Below are positions 15,901-25,056 of a stretch of DNA of 64,000 nucleotides, in pieces; within the stretch, counting starts at the first letter, position 1; each line of letters begins with the position of its first letter. Below the pieces are notes generated by a model. That model was given only the letters and a program-made list of their open reading frames with translations. It was not told the origin of the DNA and did no database searches. The stretch comes from Labedaea rhizosphaerae (lineage in GTDB: Bacteria; Actinomycetota; Actinomycetes; Mycobacteriales; Pseudonocardiaceae), in assembly GCF_004362825.1 (NCBI RefSeq), contig NZ_SNXZ01000004.1, positions 620,001-684,000 of the forward strand. Reading direction: 5' to 3'. Position numbers and translations under genes: made by a program.

Positions 15901-16509
15901 TCATTCGACGATGAGGACATCCAATGTTCGTGGCCCGTGCACGCCTTCGACGCGGTTCAGTTCGATGTCGCTCGTGGCCGACGGGCCGCTGATCCATGTC
16001 AACGGGCGCTTCGGATCGAGCAGTTCCGCCGCCTCCGGCACTGTCCCGACGATGCGATCCGCGGCCACGACGCACAGGTGGTAGTCCGGGATCAACGTCA
16101 ATGCCCGCCGTCCTTGTCCCGGCCCGGCGTCGAGCACGATGGTGCCGGTCTCGGCGATGGCGAGGGCACTGGCGGTCAGCACTCCGTCGCACCCATCCAG
16201 CTCGGCGTTGCTCAACCCGTTGTCCTGCACCAATTCGCCGTCGAAGTCCGAGACCCACGACGACGGCAGGTCGGCGGGCACGGCCAGACGACGGACGCCG
16301 TTGGCCACCAGCCGCGCGGCGATCGCGTTGGGCAAGGCCGTCGCGGTCGTCAAGGTAACGGTGGCCCGGTAGTCGGCGATCCGCTCCGCGGCCAGGCGCA
16401 CGACGTCGCCGGCGACCGTGCGGGCGTAGTCCCGGCTGACCTCCGGGGCCGGTTCGGCGCCCTCGAGTGCCGACCGGATCCGCGCCAGGATCTCGTCGCG
16501 CGCGCTCAC
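15901..16509 (-). CDS. lutC: lactate utilisation protein C (LutC/YkgG-like)
   Basis: 202 aa, DUF162/LUD domain: DEILARIRSAL at the start and the family core TGTIVLDAGPGQGRRALTLIPDYH. Third member of the L-lactate oxidation complex LutABC. GTG 16509 overlaps the lutB stop as GTGA, showing translational coupling. Confidence 0.88.
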   Translation of the reverse strand: MSARDEILARIRSALEGAEPAPEVSRDYARTVAGDVVRLAAERIADYRATVTLTTATALPNAIAARLVANGVRRLAVPADLPSSWVSDFDGELVQDNGLSNAELDGCDGVLTASALAIAETGTIVLDAGPGQGRRALTLIPDYHLCVVAADRIVGTVPEAAELLDPKRPLTWISGPSATSDIELNRVEGVHGPRTLDVLIVE

Positions 16510-17924
16510 CGGTCTGCCCACCAGTCCCGGAAACTCTGCCCTGGCACCGGCAGGTCCCGGGTGTCGGTCCACGCCGCTCCCGGGCCGGGCAGCCGCCCGA
16601 TCCGGCCCCGGCGACCGAGCACCCGGCCACCGAGAGCGGCCAGTTTCTGCGCCCACCGCAACCGCCGCGGCGATCCGAACACCCAGCCCATGCCGACCAT
16701 CGCCAGCCGCTCCGCCGACGGCTTGCCGCGCTTCGCGTCCACCACCTGGCCACGCAGGTGCACCAGGGCTTGCGGGATGTTGATCCGCACCGGGCACACC
16801 TCGTAGCACGCTCCGCACAGCGAGGACGCGAACGGCAGCGAAGCCGACACCGCGTCGGCGGCCACCCCACGCAACTGCGGGGTGAGGATCGCGCCGATCG
16901 GCCCCGGGTACACCGACCCGTACGCGTGACCGCCAGTGCGCTCGTAGACCGGGCACACGTTCAGGCAGGCCGAACAGCGGATGCACCGCAACGCCTGCCG
17001 GCCGATCTCATCGGCCAGCGCATCGGTGCGGCCGTTGTCCAGCAACACGATGTGCACGTCCTGCGGCCCGTCACCGGGAGCCACACCGGTCCACATCGAC
17101 GTGTACGGGTTCATCCGCTCCCCGGTCGAGGACCGGGGCAGCAACTGCATCATCACCTCGAGGTCGGCGAAGGTCGGCACCACCTTCTCGATCCCCACCA
17201 CGCTGATCAACGTCTCCGGCAGCGTCAGGCACATCCGCCCGTTGCCCTCGGATTCCAGCACCACCAACGTGCCGGTCTCGGCGACCGCGAAGTTCGCCCC
17301 CGAAATCCCGACCCGGGCGGACAGGAACTTGCGGCGCAGATGTGCCCGCGCCGCTCCCGCCAGTTCGATCGGCGCATCGGTCAGGCCGGCCGGGACATCG
17401 GGCATCTCCCGGGTGAAGATCTCCCGGATCTCCGCGCGGTTGCGGTGGATCGCCGGCACCAGGATGTGCGACGGCTTGTCGTGTCCCAGTTGGACGATCA
17501 GCTCGGCCAGATCCGTTTCCACCGCGGTGATCCCGTGCTCGGCCAGCGACTCGTTGAGCTCGATTTCCTGGGTGGCCATGGATTTCACCTTGACGACCTC
17601 GCTCGATCCGGTGGCCCGCACCAGCTCCAGCACGATCTTGTTGGCCTCGGCCGCGTCGCGGGCCCAGTGGACGTGCGCACCGGCGGCGGTGGCGTTGCGC
17701 TCGAACTCCACCAGGTGGTCGGCGAGGTTGCGCAGGGCTTGGTCCTTGATCCGCTCCCCCGCCACCCGCAACTGCTCCCAGTCGGGGCGCTCGGCCACCA
17801 CCCGCGCACGCTTGGCGCGGATGGTGCCGGTCGCGTTGCGCAGGTTCGCCCGCAACTGGCTGTCCCGCACCGCTTCGCGGGCAGCATCGGGGAACGCGGG
17901 CATCCCCATCCACGCGCCGGTCAC
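16506..17924 (-). CDS. lutB: lactate utilisation iron-sulfur protein B (LutB)
   Basis: 472 aa. The N-terminal LUD domain has VKVKSMATQEIELNESL and the core AETGTLVVLESEGNGRMCLT. Two 4Fe-4S motifs follow: CIRCSACLNVCPVY and CGACYEVCPV. It forms the electron-carrying part of the LutABC L-lactate dehydrogenase that yields pyruvate. GTG 17924 overlaps the lutA stop and its own stop overlaps lutC, so the three genes are one operon. Confidence 0.92.
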   Translation of the reverse strand: MTGAWMGMPAFPDAAREAVRDSQLRANLRNATGTIRAKRARVVAERPDWEQLRVAGERIKDQALRNLADHLVEFERNATAAGAHVHWARDAAEANKIVLELVRATGSSEVVKVKSMATQEIELNESLAEHGITAVETDLAELIVQLGHDKPSHILVPAIHRNRAEIREIFTREMPDVPAGLTDAPIELAGAARAHLRRKFLSARVGISGANFAVAETGTLVVLESEGNGRMCLTLPETLISVVGIEKVVPTFADLEVMMQLLPRSSTGERMNPYTSMWTGVAPGDGPQDVHIVLLDNGRTDALADEIGRQALRCIRCSACLNVCPVYERTGGHAYGSVYPGPIGAILTPQLRGVAADAVSASLPFASSLCGACYEVCPVRINIPQALVHLRGQVVDAKRGKPSAERLAMVGMGWVFGSPRRLRWAQKLAALGGRVLGRRGRIGRLPGPGAAWTDTRDLPVPGQSFRDWWADR

Positions 17925-18658
17925 GCGGGCACCTCCTCGTGGGCGAGGATCTCGGCCAAGTGCATCACGCGGACGCCCGAGCGGCCACGGGAGAGCAGGC
18001 CGCCCAGGTGCATCAGGCACGAGTTGTCCGCGGCGGCGAGCACCTCGGCCCCGGTGCCGAGCACGTGCGCGATCTTGTCCTGACCCATCGCGACGGACAC
18101 GTCCGCGTTCTTCACCGCGAACGTGCCACCGAACCCGCAGCACTCGGTGCTGTGCGGGAGATCGATCAGCTCCAGGCCACGCACCGCGGAAAGCAGCCGG
18201 ACCGGCCGGTCGCCGAGCCCGAGCATGCGCAAGCCGTGACACGTCGGGTGGTAGGTGACCTTGTGCGGGAAGTAGGCACCCACGTCGGTCACCCCAGCCA
18301 CGTCGACCAGGAACTCGGTGAACTCGTGCACCTTCGGCTGGACTTCGGTGACCGCCCGGGCGAGCTTCCGGTCGCCCGCCACCTCGGCGACGCGGCCGTA
18401 GAACTCGCGGACCATCGCCACGCACGACGCCGACGGCGCCACCACCGCCTCCGCGTCGGCGAACACCTCGACGAACCGCCGCACCAACGGCACGGCCTCC
18501 CGCTGGTACCCGGTGTTGAAGTGCATCTGCCCGCAACACGTCTGCGCCGCGGGGAACACCACCGAATGGCCGAGGCGCTCCAGCACCCGGACCACGGCCT
18601 TGCCCGTCTCCGGGAACACCGTGTCGTTGAAACACGTGATGAACAGGGCGACCTTCAC
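17921..18658 (-). CDS. lutA: lactate utilisation protein A (LutA, CCG domain)
   Basis: 245 aa with two cysteine-rich CCG domains: CCGQMHFNTGYQ and CCGFGGTFAVKN, each preceded by a further conserved Cys. These bind Fe-S clusters in LutA/GlpC-type proteins. GTG 18658 is favoured over ATG 18673 because GGGAGGTG lies at proper distance before it. First gene of lutABC, divergent from a FadR-type regulator, with an operator between them. Confidence 0.9.
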   Translation of the reverse strand: MKVALFITCFNDTVFPETGKAVVRVLERLGHSVVFPAAQTCCGQMHFNTGYQREAVPLVRRFVEVFADAEAVVAPSASCVAMVREFYGRVAEVAGDRKLARAVTEVQPKVHEFTEFLVDVAGVTDVGAYFPHKVTYHPTCHGLRMLGLGDRPVRLLSAVRGLELIDLPHSTECCGFGGTFAVKNADVSVAMGQDKIAHVLGTGAEVLAAADNSCLMHLGGLLSRGRSGVRVMHLAEILAHEEVPA

Positions 18659-18687
18659 GCGGGCACCTCCCATCGGCCGCTATCCTG

Positions 18688-18702
18688 CCAAACATCGGAT
18701 GT
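18688..18702. promoter_or_regulatory. FadR/GntR-type operator shared with the fucose operon
   Basis: CCAAACATCGGATGT contains ACATC-G-GATGT, a perfect palindrome around one base. It lies between divergent lutA and the regulator gene, right after TATCCT (a possible -10 for the regulator). Fourteen of 15 bases recur at 26373-26387 before the fuconate dehydratase gene. Confidence 0.78.
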
Positions 18703-18721
18703 CCAGTGGGAAGGGCGCGCG

Positions 18722-19423
18722 GTGCCGGTCACGGACGAGGCCATCGAGAAGATCAAGGCCATGATCGTCAGCGGGGAGCTGACGCCCGGGGCACGCCTGC
18801 CCAAGGAGGCGGACCTCGCCGAGCGGCTGGGCCTGTCCCGCAGCTCGCTGCGCGAGGCGGTCAAGGCGTTGTCGCTGATCCGCGTGCTGGACGTGCGCCA
18901 GGGCGACGGCACGTACGTCACCAGCCTCGAGCCAAACCTGCTGATGGATGCCATGGGCTTCGTCGTGGACTTCCACCAGGACGACACCGTGCTGGAATTC
19001 CTCGAGGTCCGGCGGATCCTGGAGCCGGCGGCGACGGCGATGGCCGCGGCGCAGATGCCCGAGGACGACATCGCGAAGCTGCGCGATGTGCTGTCCGAAC
19101 TGGACGACGAGCCGACCGTCGAGGACCTGGTGGCCAACGACCTGGAGTTCCACCGCCGGATCGCGGCCGGCTCGGGCAACACGGTGCTGTGCTCGCTGAT
19201 CGACGGGCTTTCCGGGCCGACGGCGCGGGCGCGCATCTGGCGCGGCCTCACCCAGGAGGGCGCGGTCGCGCGGACCCGGGAGCAGCACCAGCTGATCTTC
19301 GAGGCCATCGAGTCGCGGCAGCCCGAGGTGGCGCGGGCCTGGGCGACGGTGCACGTCGCCGGGGTCGAGCAGTGGCTACGCAACATGCTTGCCTCCCCGG
19401 ATTCGGCGCTACCGCCCACGTGA
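18722..19423 (+). CDS. FadR-subfamily GntR regulator (FCD domain)
   Basis: 233 aa. The N-terminal winged helix has IVSGELTPGARLPKEADLAERLG, SRSSLREAVKALSLI and RQGDGTYVTS. The C-terminal FCD ligand domain includes EVRRILEPAATAMAAAQM and NDLEFHRRIAAGSGN with metal-binding His/Asp positions. GTG 18722 has GGGAAGGG upstream. Located between divergent lutABC and the convergent fucose operon; matching operators before both make it the likely repressor of the two. Confidence 0.88.
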   Translation: MPVTDEAIEKIKAMIVSGELTPGARLPKEADLAERLGLSRSSLREAVKALSLIRVLDVRQGDGTYVTSLEPNLLMDAMGFVVDFHQDDTVLEFLEVRRILEPAATAMAAAQMPEDDIAKLRDVLSELDDEPTVEDLVANDLEFHRRIAAGSGNTVLCSLIDGLSGPTARARIWRGLTQEGAVARTREQHQLIFEAIESRQPEVARAWATVHVAGVEQWLRNMLASPDSALPPT

Positions 19424-19424
19424 A

Positions 19425-19477
19425 GCCCTGAATGTCGCATTCGGGGCGTCCAGCGTCTCGAATGCGACATTCAGGGC
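19425..19477. terminator. bidirectional terminator, perfect 19-bp inverted repeat
   Basis: Arms 19425-19443 (GCCCTGAATGTCGCATTCG) and 19459-19477 are exact inverted copies around 15 bp. It separates the convergent regulator and aldo/keto reductase genes. The last codon and stop of the reductase lie inside the right arm. Confidence 0.8.
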
Positions 19478-20373
19478 AGTGCAGCCCAGAGGTCCTCCGG
19501 CACCGGTTTCGCGGCCAGGGCCACGTTGGCCGCGACTTCTTCGGGTGAAGCCATGCCCAGCACCACCGAGTCCACGGCCTGGTGCCGGGCCGGGAACGCG
19601 ATGGCGGCCTGCGGCAGGCTCACCCCGAACTCGTGGCACACCTCGGCGATCCGCTTCGCCTGCGCCACGCGCTCGGCCGAAGCGGGCTGGTAGTCGAACA
19701 GCTCCCCGGGCGTGTCCGTGGCGAGCATGCCGCCGTTGAACACCCCGGCAGCCAGCACCTTCACGCCACGCTCGACGCACGCGGGCAGCAGCCGGGCCTC
19801 GGCGCTGCGGTCGAGCAGCGTGTAGCGACCGGCGAGCATGACGGCGTCCACGTCGGTCTCGGTGACGAACCGGTGCAGCATCTGCCACTGGTTCATCCCC
19901 GCGCCGATCGCGCCCACCACGCCCTGGGCACGCCATTCGTGCAGCACCGGGTACGCCTCGTCCACCGCCTGCTGCCAGTGGTCGTCCGGGTCGTGCAGCA
20001 GCACGACGTCCACCCGGTCGAGCCCCAGCCGGTCCAAACTGGACTCCAGCGACCGCTTGACGCCGTCGGCGCTGAAGTCCCAGCGGCGCACGGCCGTCGC
20101 GGGCACGTCGAACCCGGCGTCCAGGTCCTGACCGGACGGCGTCACCGGTTCCAGCAGCCGGCCGACCTTGGTGGACACCTGGAACGAATCCCTTGGCAGC
20201 CCGGCAAGTCCGCGACCCAGCCGGATCTCCGCCAGACCGAGCCCGTAGTGCGGCGCCGTGTCGAAGTAGCGGATGCCCGACGCGTAGGCCGCCTCGACCG
20301 TCCGCTGGGCCACGTCGTCGGGCACCGCGTGGTACAGGTTGCCGATCGGCGCGGAGCCGAACCCGAGCTTCAC
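19471..20373 (-). CDS. aldo/keto reductase, probable L-fucose (D-threo-aldose) 1-dehydrogenase
   Basis: 300 aa. Starts KLGFGSAPIGNLYHAVPDD, has YFDTAPHYGLGLAE with the catalytic Asp-Tyr, and VDVVLLHDPDDHWQQAVDEA, all as in D-threo-aldose 1-dehydrogenases of the AKR superfamily. These oxidise L-fucose to its lactone with NAD(P)+. The GTG start overlaps the mutarotase stop as GTGA. Last gene of the operon. Specificity comes from family and context. Confidence 0.82.
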   Translation of the reverse strand: MKLGFGSAPIGNLYHAVPDDVAQRTVEAAYASGIRYFDTAPHYGLGLAEIRLGRGLAGLPRDSFQVSTKVGRLLEPVTPSGQDLDAGFDVPATAVRRWDFSADGVKRSLESSLDRLGLDRVDVVLLHDPDDHWQQAVDEAYPVLHEWRAQGVVGAIGAGMNQWQMLHRFVTETDVDAVMLAGRYTLLDRSAEARLLPACVERGVKVLAAGVFNGGMLATDTPGELFDYQPASAERVAQAKRIAEVCHEFGVSLPQAAIAFPARHQAVDSVVLGMASPEEVAANVALAAKPVPEDLWAALP

Positions 20374-20681
20374 GGCAGTTCCCACACCTGGTGCAGGCCC
20401 ATGTCGTCGCCCGAGTAGTCGTCTTCCACGGCCAGCAGTTCGGCCATCCGCGCCTGCCACGGCACGTTCGCCGGGTGGTCGGCGAGCGCGTGCCGCATGG
20501 CCTGGTAGTCGTCCACTTCGACGACGTGGAAGAGGTCGAGCCCGTCGCGCCAGATCCGCCACGACCGCACGCCGGCCGCCCGCAACGCCTCGTCCAGCTC
20601 GGCCGGGATGACGGCGTGCACCCGCTCGTACTCGGCCTCCTTGCCCGGCTTGAGCTTGGTGTGCAGCGCGATGCGGTCCAT
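20370..20681 (-). CDS. L-rhamnose/L-fucose mutarotase (RhaM-type)
   Basis: 103 aa dimeric alpha/beta-barrel protein: LKPGKEAEYERVHAVIPAELDEALRAAG, then SWRIWRDGLDLFHVVEVDDY, and PANVPWQARMAELLAVEDDY, the COG3254 pattern. It interconverts sugar anomers so the dehydrogenase gets its preferred form. Starts directly at the end of the permease gene and overlaps the reductase by 4 bp. In this operon the substrate is most likely L-fucose. Confidence 0.85.
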   Translation of the reverse strand: MDRIALHTKLKPGKEAEYERVHAVIPAELDEALRAAGVRSWRIWRDGLDLFHVVEVDDYQAMRHALADHPANVPWQARMAELLAVEDDYSGDDMGLHQVWELP

Positions 20682-21725
20682 CTAGTCTTGCGCCTTTCCG
20701 CTGGTGAGGCGGGCGAGGACCAAAGCGACGAGGATGACAAGGCCGTTGACCGCCTGGATCTGGTCGGCCTTGACCTGCGCGAGGGTCAGCACGTTCTGGA
20801 TCAGGCCGAGCAGCAGCACGCCGGTCAGGGCGCCGAAGAGCGAGCCCTTGCCGCCGTCGAGGCTGATGCCGCCGATCACCGCGGCCGCGAACACCGTGAA
20901 GATCATGCCGTTGCCCTGGTTGGCCGCGACGGAGCCGAGCCGCGCGGAGAGCATCAGCCCGGCGAACGACGCGAGCACACCCGCGACGATCAGGGTGATC
21001 CAGACGACCCGCTCCACCCGGATGCCTGCGGCGCGCGCGGCCGCCGGGTTGCCGCCCACGGCGTAGAGCGAGCGGCCGACGCGGGTGTAGCCGAGCACGA
21101 CGATGCCCACGGCGAAGCAGATGATCACGATCCAGATCGACAGCGGCAGCGTCAGGAACCGCAGGCTGCCCAGGTAGTCGATGGTCGGCAACCGGTTGGC
21201 CAGGTTGGAGATCGTCGCCCCACCGACGATCGCGAGTTGCAGACCACGCAACGCGATCAGCATCGCCAGCGTCACGATGAACGCCGAGAGCCGGAACTTC
21301 ACGATCAGCAACCCGTTGAACGCGCCGATCAACGCGCCGAAGACCAGGCAGACCGGCAGCACCGTCCACGGCGGCCACGGCGCGCCGAACGCGGTCGTGT
21401 TGCCGACGGTCATGAAGATCGCGACGGCGGGCGCGATGCCCACCACCGACTCCAGCGACAGGTCGAACTTGCCGACGATCAGCACCAGCGCCTCGGCGAG
21501 CACGACGAGGGCGAGCTCGGTCTGGTACTTCAGCACCGTGTCGACCAGGTAGGTCTTGGTGAGGAACAGGTCCGGCTTGAGCGTGTAGCCGTAGATCAGC
21601 AGCGCGATGATCGGCGGGATCAGCGCGAGGTCACGCAGCTTGGCCAGCTTCAGCCGGGTCGACGGCCTGCGCACGTCGGGCGCCTGCACGGCCGCCTCGG
21701 TCTCCGTCGTGTCGGACACGCTCAC
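20682..21725 (-). CDS. sugar ABC transporter permease (RbsC-like)
   Basis: 347 aa with about 9-10 hydrophobic segments. The conserved GKFDLSLESVVGIAP near residue 85 and the loop YAVGGNPAAARAAGIRV are hallmarks of the BPD_transp_2 ribose/xylose permease family. One base separates its GTG from the ATPase stop. It forms the membrane channel of the importer encoded by this operon. Confidence 0.9.
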   Translation of the reverse strand: MSVSDTTETEAAVQAPDVRRPSTRLKLAKLRDLALIPPIIALLIYGYTLKPDLFLTKTYLVDTVLKYQTELALVVLAEALVLIVGKFDLSLESVVGIAPAVAIFMTVGNTTAFGAPWPPWTVLPVCLVFGALIGAFNGLLIVKFRLSAFIVTLAMLIALRGLQLAIVGGATISNLANRLPTIDYLGSLRFLTLPLSIWIVIICFAVGIVVLGYTRVGRSLYAVGGNPAAARAAGIRVERVVWITLIVAGVLASFAGLMLSARLGSVAANQGNGMIFTVFAAAVIGGISLDGGKGSLFGALTGVLLLGLIQNVLTLAQVKADQIQAVNGLVILVALVLARLTSGKAQD

Positions 21726-21726
21726 C

Positions 21727-23238
21727 TCAGTCCCCGATTCCTTCTATTTGCGCCACCAGCTCGGCTTCGTCCCAGCCGCGTGGGTGTTCGGCGGTGATGC
21801 GCCCCGCGGCCATCACCACGACCCGGTCGCACATCCGCAGGTCGTCCAGTTCATCGGAGACCAGGAGCGCGCCCCGCTTCTCCCTGGTCTGCTCGTCGAC
21901 CACGCCGAGCAGCGTCTCCTTGGACCGGACGTCCACGCCCGCGGTCGGCTGGACCAGGACGAGCACCTCCGGGTCGCTGGCCAACGCCCGCGCCATGACG
22001 ACCTTCTGCGCGTTGCCGCCGGAGAGCTCGGCGACCGGCTGGTCGGGTCCGGCGGTGTGCACGTCCAGCTCGTCGATCATCGTGCGGGCGGCCCGGTTGC
22101 GGTTGCCCGGCAGCACGAGCCCGCCCGGCCCGAGCTTGCCCGCGATGGTCATGGTCGCGTTCTCGGCCACCGAGAGCCCGGCGACGAACCCGTCGACGTG
22201 CCGATCGCCTGGCAGGTAACCGATGCCGCCCTTGAGCGCGTCCGGCACGCTGCCCGGCCGCACCGGCCTGCCGCCCACCTCGACGAGCCCGGTTCGCTTG
22301 CGCAGCCCCGTGATCGCCTCGGCGAGCTGGCGCTTGCCGCTGGTCGCCGAGCCCGCGACGCCGACGATCTCGCCACGCCGCACGGTCAGGTCGACGCCGT
22401 GCACGAACCCGGGCACGGCGACGTCGTGCAGGCCCAGCACGGTGTCCGCGTCGTCGGGCACCGCGGACCGGTCGGCGCCGGCCTCGACCAGGCCGCGGGC
22501 CTCGCCGATCATGGCGGCCACCAGCCGGTCGTGGTCCATGTTCTCGACGGTGTCGGTGACGATGTGCCGTGCGTCGCGGAAGACCGTGACCCGCTGGCAG
22601 ATCTCGTAGACCTCGGGCAGGTGGTGGGAGATGAACAAGAACGTCACGCCCTGCTCACCCAGCGCCCGCAGGCGGTCGAACAGCCGGCTGATCGCGCGGG
22701 GTTCGAGCTGCGCGGTCGGCTCGTCGAGGATCACGAACCGCGCGCCCAGCGAGAGCGCGCCCGCGATCTCCACGAGCTGGCGCTGCTCGACGGTCAGCTC
22801 GCCGCCGGGCAGGTCCGGTGCCACCGGAACCGACCACGACTCCAGCAGTTCGCTCGCCTGCCTGCGCAGCTTCGACGGGGAGAGCAACCCGAAGCGGCCG
22901 CGGGGTTGCCGGTGCAGGAACAGGTTCTCCGCCACCGACAGGTGCGGGACGATCGACGGGTGCTGGTACACGCACGCGACCCGCTCCCGCCAGGCCGTCC
23001 GGTCGGTGACCGGCGGCGCGGGCTCGCCGTTGAACAGCACGTGACCGGCGTCGGGCTTGAGCAGGCCGGTGAGCACGCCGACCATGGTCGACTTGCCTGC
23101 CCCGTTGCGACCGACGAGCGCGTGCGTCTCGCCGGCCGCGACGGTCAGCTCGCCGTCGGCCAGGGCAACAGTCGGCCCGAACCGCTTGGCGATCCCGATG
23201 GCCTCGACGACCGGGGCGCTGGGCTCAAGCTCCGGCAT
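21727..23238 (-). CDS. sugar ABC transporter ATP-binding protein (RbsA-like, two NBDs)
   Basis: 503 aa. NBD1 has an intact Walker A GRNGAGKST and Walker B FVILDEPTAQLE, but its signature is LTVEQRQLVEIAGAL. NBD2 has a degenerate Walker A (GSATSGKRQ), signature LSGGNAQKVVMARAL and LVLVQPTAGVD, with Gln where DEP is usual. This asymmetry is normal for RbsA-type proteins. Overlaps the binding-protein gene by 14 bp. Confidence 0.9.
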   Translation of the reverse strand: MPELEPSAPVVEAIGIAKRFGPTVALADGELTVAAGETHALVGRNGAGKSTMVGVLTGLLKPDAGHVLFNGEPAPPVTDRTAWRERVACVYQHPSIVPHLSVAENLFLHRQPRGRFGLLSPSKLRRQASELLESWSVPVAPDLPGGELTVEQRQLVEIAGALSLGARFVILDEPTAQLEPRAISRLFDRLRALGEQGVTFLFISHHLPEVYEICQRVTVFRDARHIVTDTVENMDHDRLVAAMIGEARGLVEAGADRSAVPDDADTVLGLHDVAVPGFVHGVDLTVRRGEIVGVAGSATSGKRQLAEAITGLRKRTGLVEVGGRPVRPGSVPDALKGGIGYLPGDRHVDGFVAGLSVAENATMTIAGKLGPGGLVLPGNRNRAARTMIDELDVHTAGPDQPVAELSGGNAQKVVMARALASDPEVLVLVQPTAGVDVRSKETLLGVVDEQTREKRGALLVSDELDDLRMCDRVVVMAAGRITAEHPRGWDEAELVAQIEGIGD

Positions 23239-24283
23239 TGCCCCACAACGCCTTGTCGTCGACGTTGTCCTTGGTCACCAGGGGCGCGGGCAGCTGGTCC
23301 TCGAAACCGTTGGGCAGCTGGATGATCTTGCTGCCGTGGTCGGACGGGCCGGCCTTGGGCGTCACCCCGGCCATGGCCTGCTTGCACCAGTAGAGGCCGT
23401 ACTGGGCGTAGGCGTCGGCCGGCTGCGAGACGGTCGCGTCGATCTCGCCCTTGCGGATCGCGTCGAACTCCTGCGGGATGCCGTCGTTGGAGACGATCAC
23501 GATGTGCTTGGGGTCGTTCGGCGGGACCAGGCGACCGCGTTGCTTGAGCAGCTGCAGGGTCGGGTCGAGGAAGACGCCACCGGCCTGCATGTAGATGCCC
23601 TTGATGTCGGGGTCGGTCGACAGCCGCGTCTCCAGCGCGGCCTGCGCCTTGCCACCGTCCCACTCGGTCGGCTCCTCGAACACCTTGATGCCCGGGAACT
23701 TCTGCGTCATGCACTCCTTGAACGCCTCGGACCGGTCGCGGCCGTTGATCGAGGACAGCGCGCCTTGGAACTCCACGACCTTGCCCTTGCCGCCGAGCTG
23801 CTGGCCGAGGAACTCGCACGCCTTCTGCCCGTACGCGCGGTTGTCGGCACGCACGACCATGTAGACCTTGCCGGTGTCGGGGCGGGTGTCGACGCTGACC
23901 ACCGGGATGCCCTTGCTCGCCATCTCGTCCAGCTTGGGGCCGATGGCGCCGGTGTCCTGCGGCGCGATCAGCAGCGACTTGGCGCCCTGGGTGACCAGGC
24001 TGTCCATGTTGGAGATGACGTTCTGGATCTCGTTCTGCGAGTTGGTCGTGCCGGCCAGGTTGACGCCCAGTTCCTTGGCCTTGGCCGGGATGTAGCGCGC
24101 GTAGGCGTTCCAGAAGTCGGAGTCGGCGCGCGGCAGGTCGACCCCGATCGCGCCGTTGGCGTTGCCGCCCGACGCGGGGGCCGCACCGCCGCCACCGGTG
24201 GAATCCTTGCTGCAGGCGGTGAGGGCGAGCGCGAGCGCGACGGTGACCGCCGCCGCGCCGCGAACCGATGAGGTGATCTTCAT
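23225..24283 (-). CDS. sugar-binding lipoprotein (periplasmic-binding family 1/4)
   Basis: 352 aa. The N-terminal signal (MKITSSVRGAAAVTVALALA) ends in a lipobox with Cys at LTAC, followed by a Ser/Gly linker. The mature part has the two-lobed binding-protein sequence IGVDLPRADSDFWNAYARYIP, then IAPQDTGAIGPKLDEMASKGIPVV. Extracytoplasmic receptor of the importer. Confidence 0.9.
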   Translation of the reverse strand: MKITSSVRGAAAVTVALALALTACSKDSTGGGGAAPASGGNANGAIGVDLPRADSDFWNAYARYIPAKAKELGVNLAGTTNSQNEIQNVISNMDSLVTQGAKSLLIAPQDTGAIGPKLDEMASKGIPVVSVDTRPDTGKVYMVVRADNRAYGQKACEFLGQQLGGKGKVVEFQGALSSINGRDRSEAFKECMTQKFPGIKVFEEPTEWDGGKAQAALETRLSTDPDIKGIYMQAGGVFLDPTLQLLKQRGRLVPPNDPKHIVIVSNDGIPQEFDAIRKGEIDATVSQPADAYAQYGLYWCKQAMAGVTPKAGPSDHGSKIIQLPNGFEDQLPAPLVTKDNVDDKALWGNAGA

Positions 24284-24303
24284 TGATGTGCCTCGATTCT
24301 GGG

Positions 24304-25056
24304 TTAGCTGCGGGGGCGCAGTCGGAGTCCTTGCATGCCGCCGTCGACGGCGAGCACGGTGCCGGTGGTGCTGGCGGCCCGCGGGCTCGCCAGGTAAGCG
24401 ATGGCCTCGGCCACCTCGCCGGCGGAGACGAGCCGGCCCATGGGCTGGCGTGCGTTGAGCGCGGCCAGTTCGGCGTCCGGGTCGTCGGCGGCGTCGAGCA
24501 GCCTGCGCACCCACGGCGTGTCCGCCGTGCCGGGGTTGACGCAGTTGACCCGGATGCCCTCACCGACGTGGTCGGCCGCCATGGCCAGGGTCAGCGACAG
24601 CACGGCCCCCTTCGTGGCGCTGTAGAGCGCGCGCTGCGGAAGGCCGGCGGTGGCGGCGATGGAGCAGGTGTTGACGATCGCCGCGTGCGTGGAGCCGCGC
24701 AGGTGCGGCAGGGCGGCCCTGGTCACCCGCGCGATGCCGACGACGTTGACGTCGAGCACCCGGTGCCACTCGTCGAACGGGTTCGCCTCGACCGTGCCCT
24801 GCGCGCCGATGCCCGCGTTGTTGACCAGCACGTCCAGCCCGCCGAGGCGCTCGGCCGCGCTGTCCACAGCGGACTGGACGGAGTCCGCGTCGGTGACGTC
24901 GGCGGTCAGCTTGACCGCGTCGTCGGGTGCGCCGGACGGGTCGAGGTCGAGGCAGGCGACCGCCGCGCCCCGCTCGGCGAACAGCCGCGCCACCGCCGCG
25001 CCGATGCCGGACCCGCCGCCGGTGACCAGGGCACGCAAACCCGCGAAGTCGTTCAC
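24304..25056 (-). CDS. SDR oxidoreductase, probable 2-keto-3-deoxy-L-fuconate dehydrogenase
   Basis: 250 aa. [15 protein letters not shown] binds the cofactor; NNAGIG, Ser in [10 protein letters not shown] and YSATK form the SDR active site. In the oxidative L-fucose route an SDR oxidises 2-keto-3-deoxy-L-fuconate to the 2,4-diketo acid; it is placed right after fuconate dehydratase here with a GTGA overlap. Exact substrate is inferred from context. Confidence 0.85.
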   Translation of the reverse strand: MNDFAGLRALVTGGGSGIGAAVARLFAERGAAVACLDLDPSGAPDDAVKLTADVTDADSVQSAVDSAAERLGGLDVLVNNAGIGAQGTVEANPFDEWHRVLDVNVVGIARVTRAALPHLRGSTHAAIVNTCSIAATAGLPQRALYSATKGAVLSLTLAMAADHVGEGIRVNCVNPGTADTPWVRRLLDAADDPDAELAALNARQPMGRLVSAGEVAEAIAYLASPRAASTTGTVLAVDGGMQGLRLRPRS

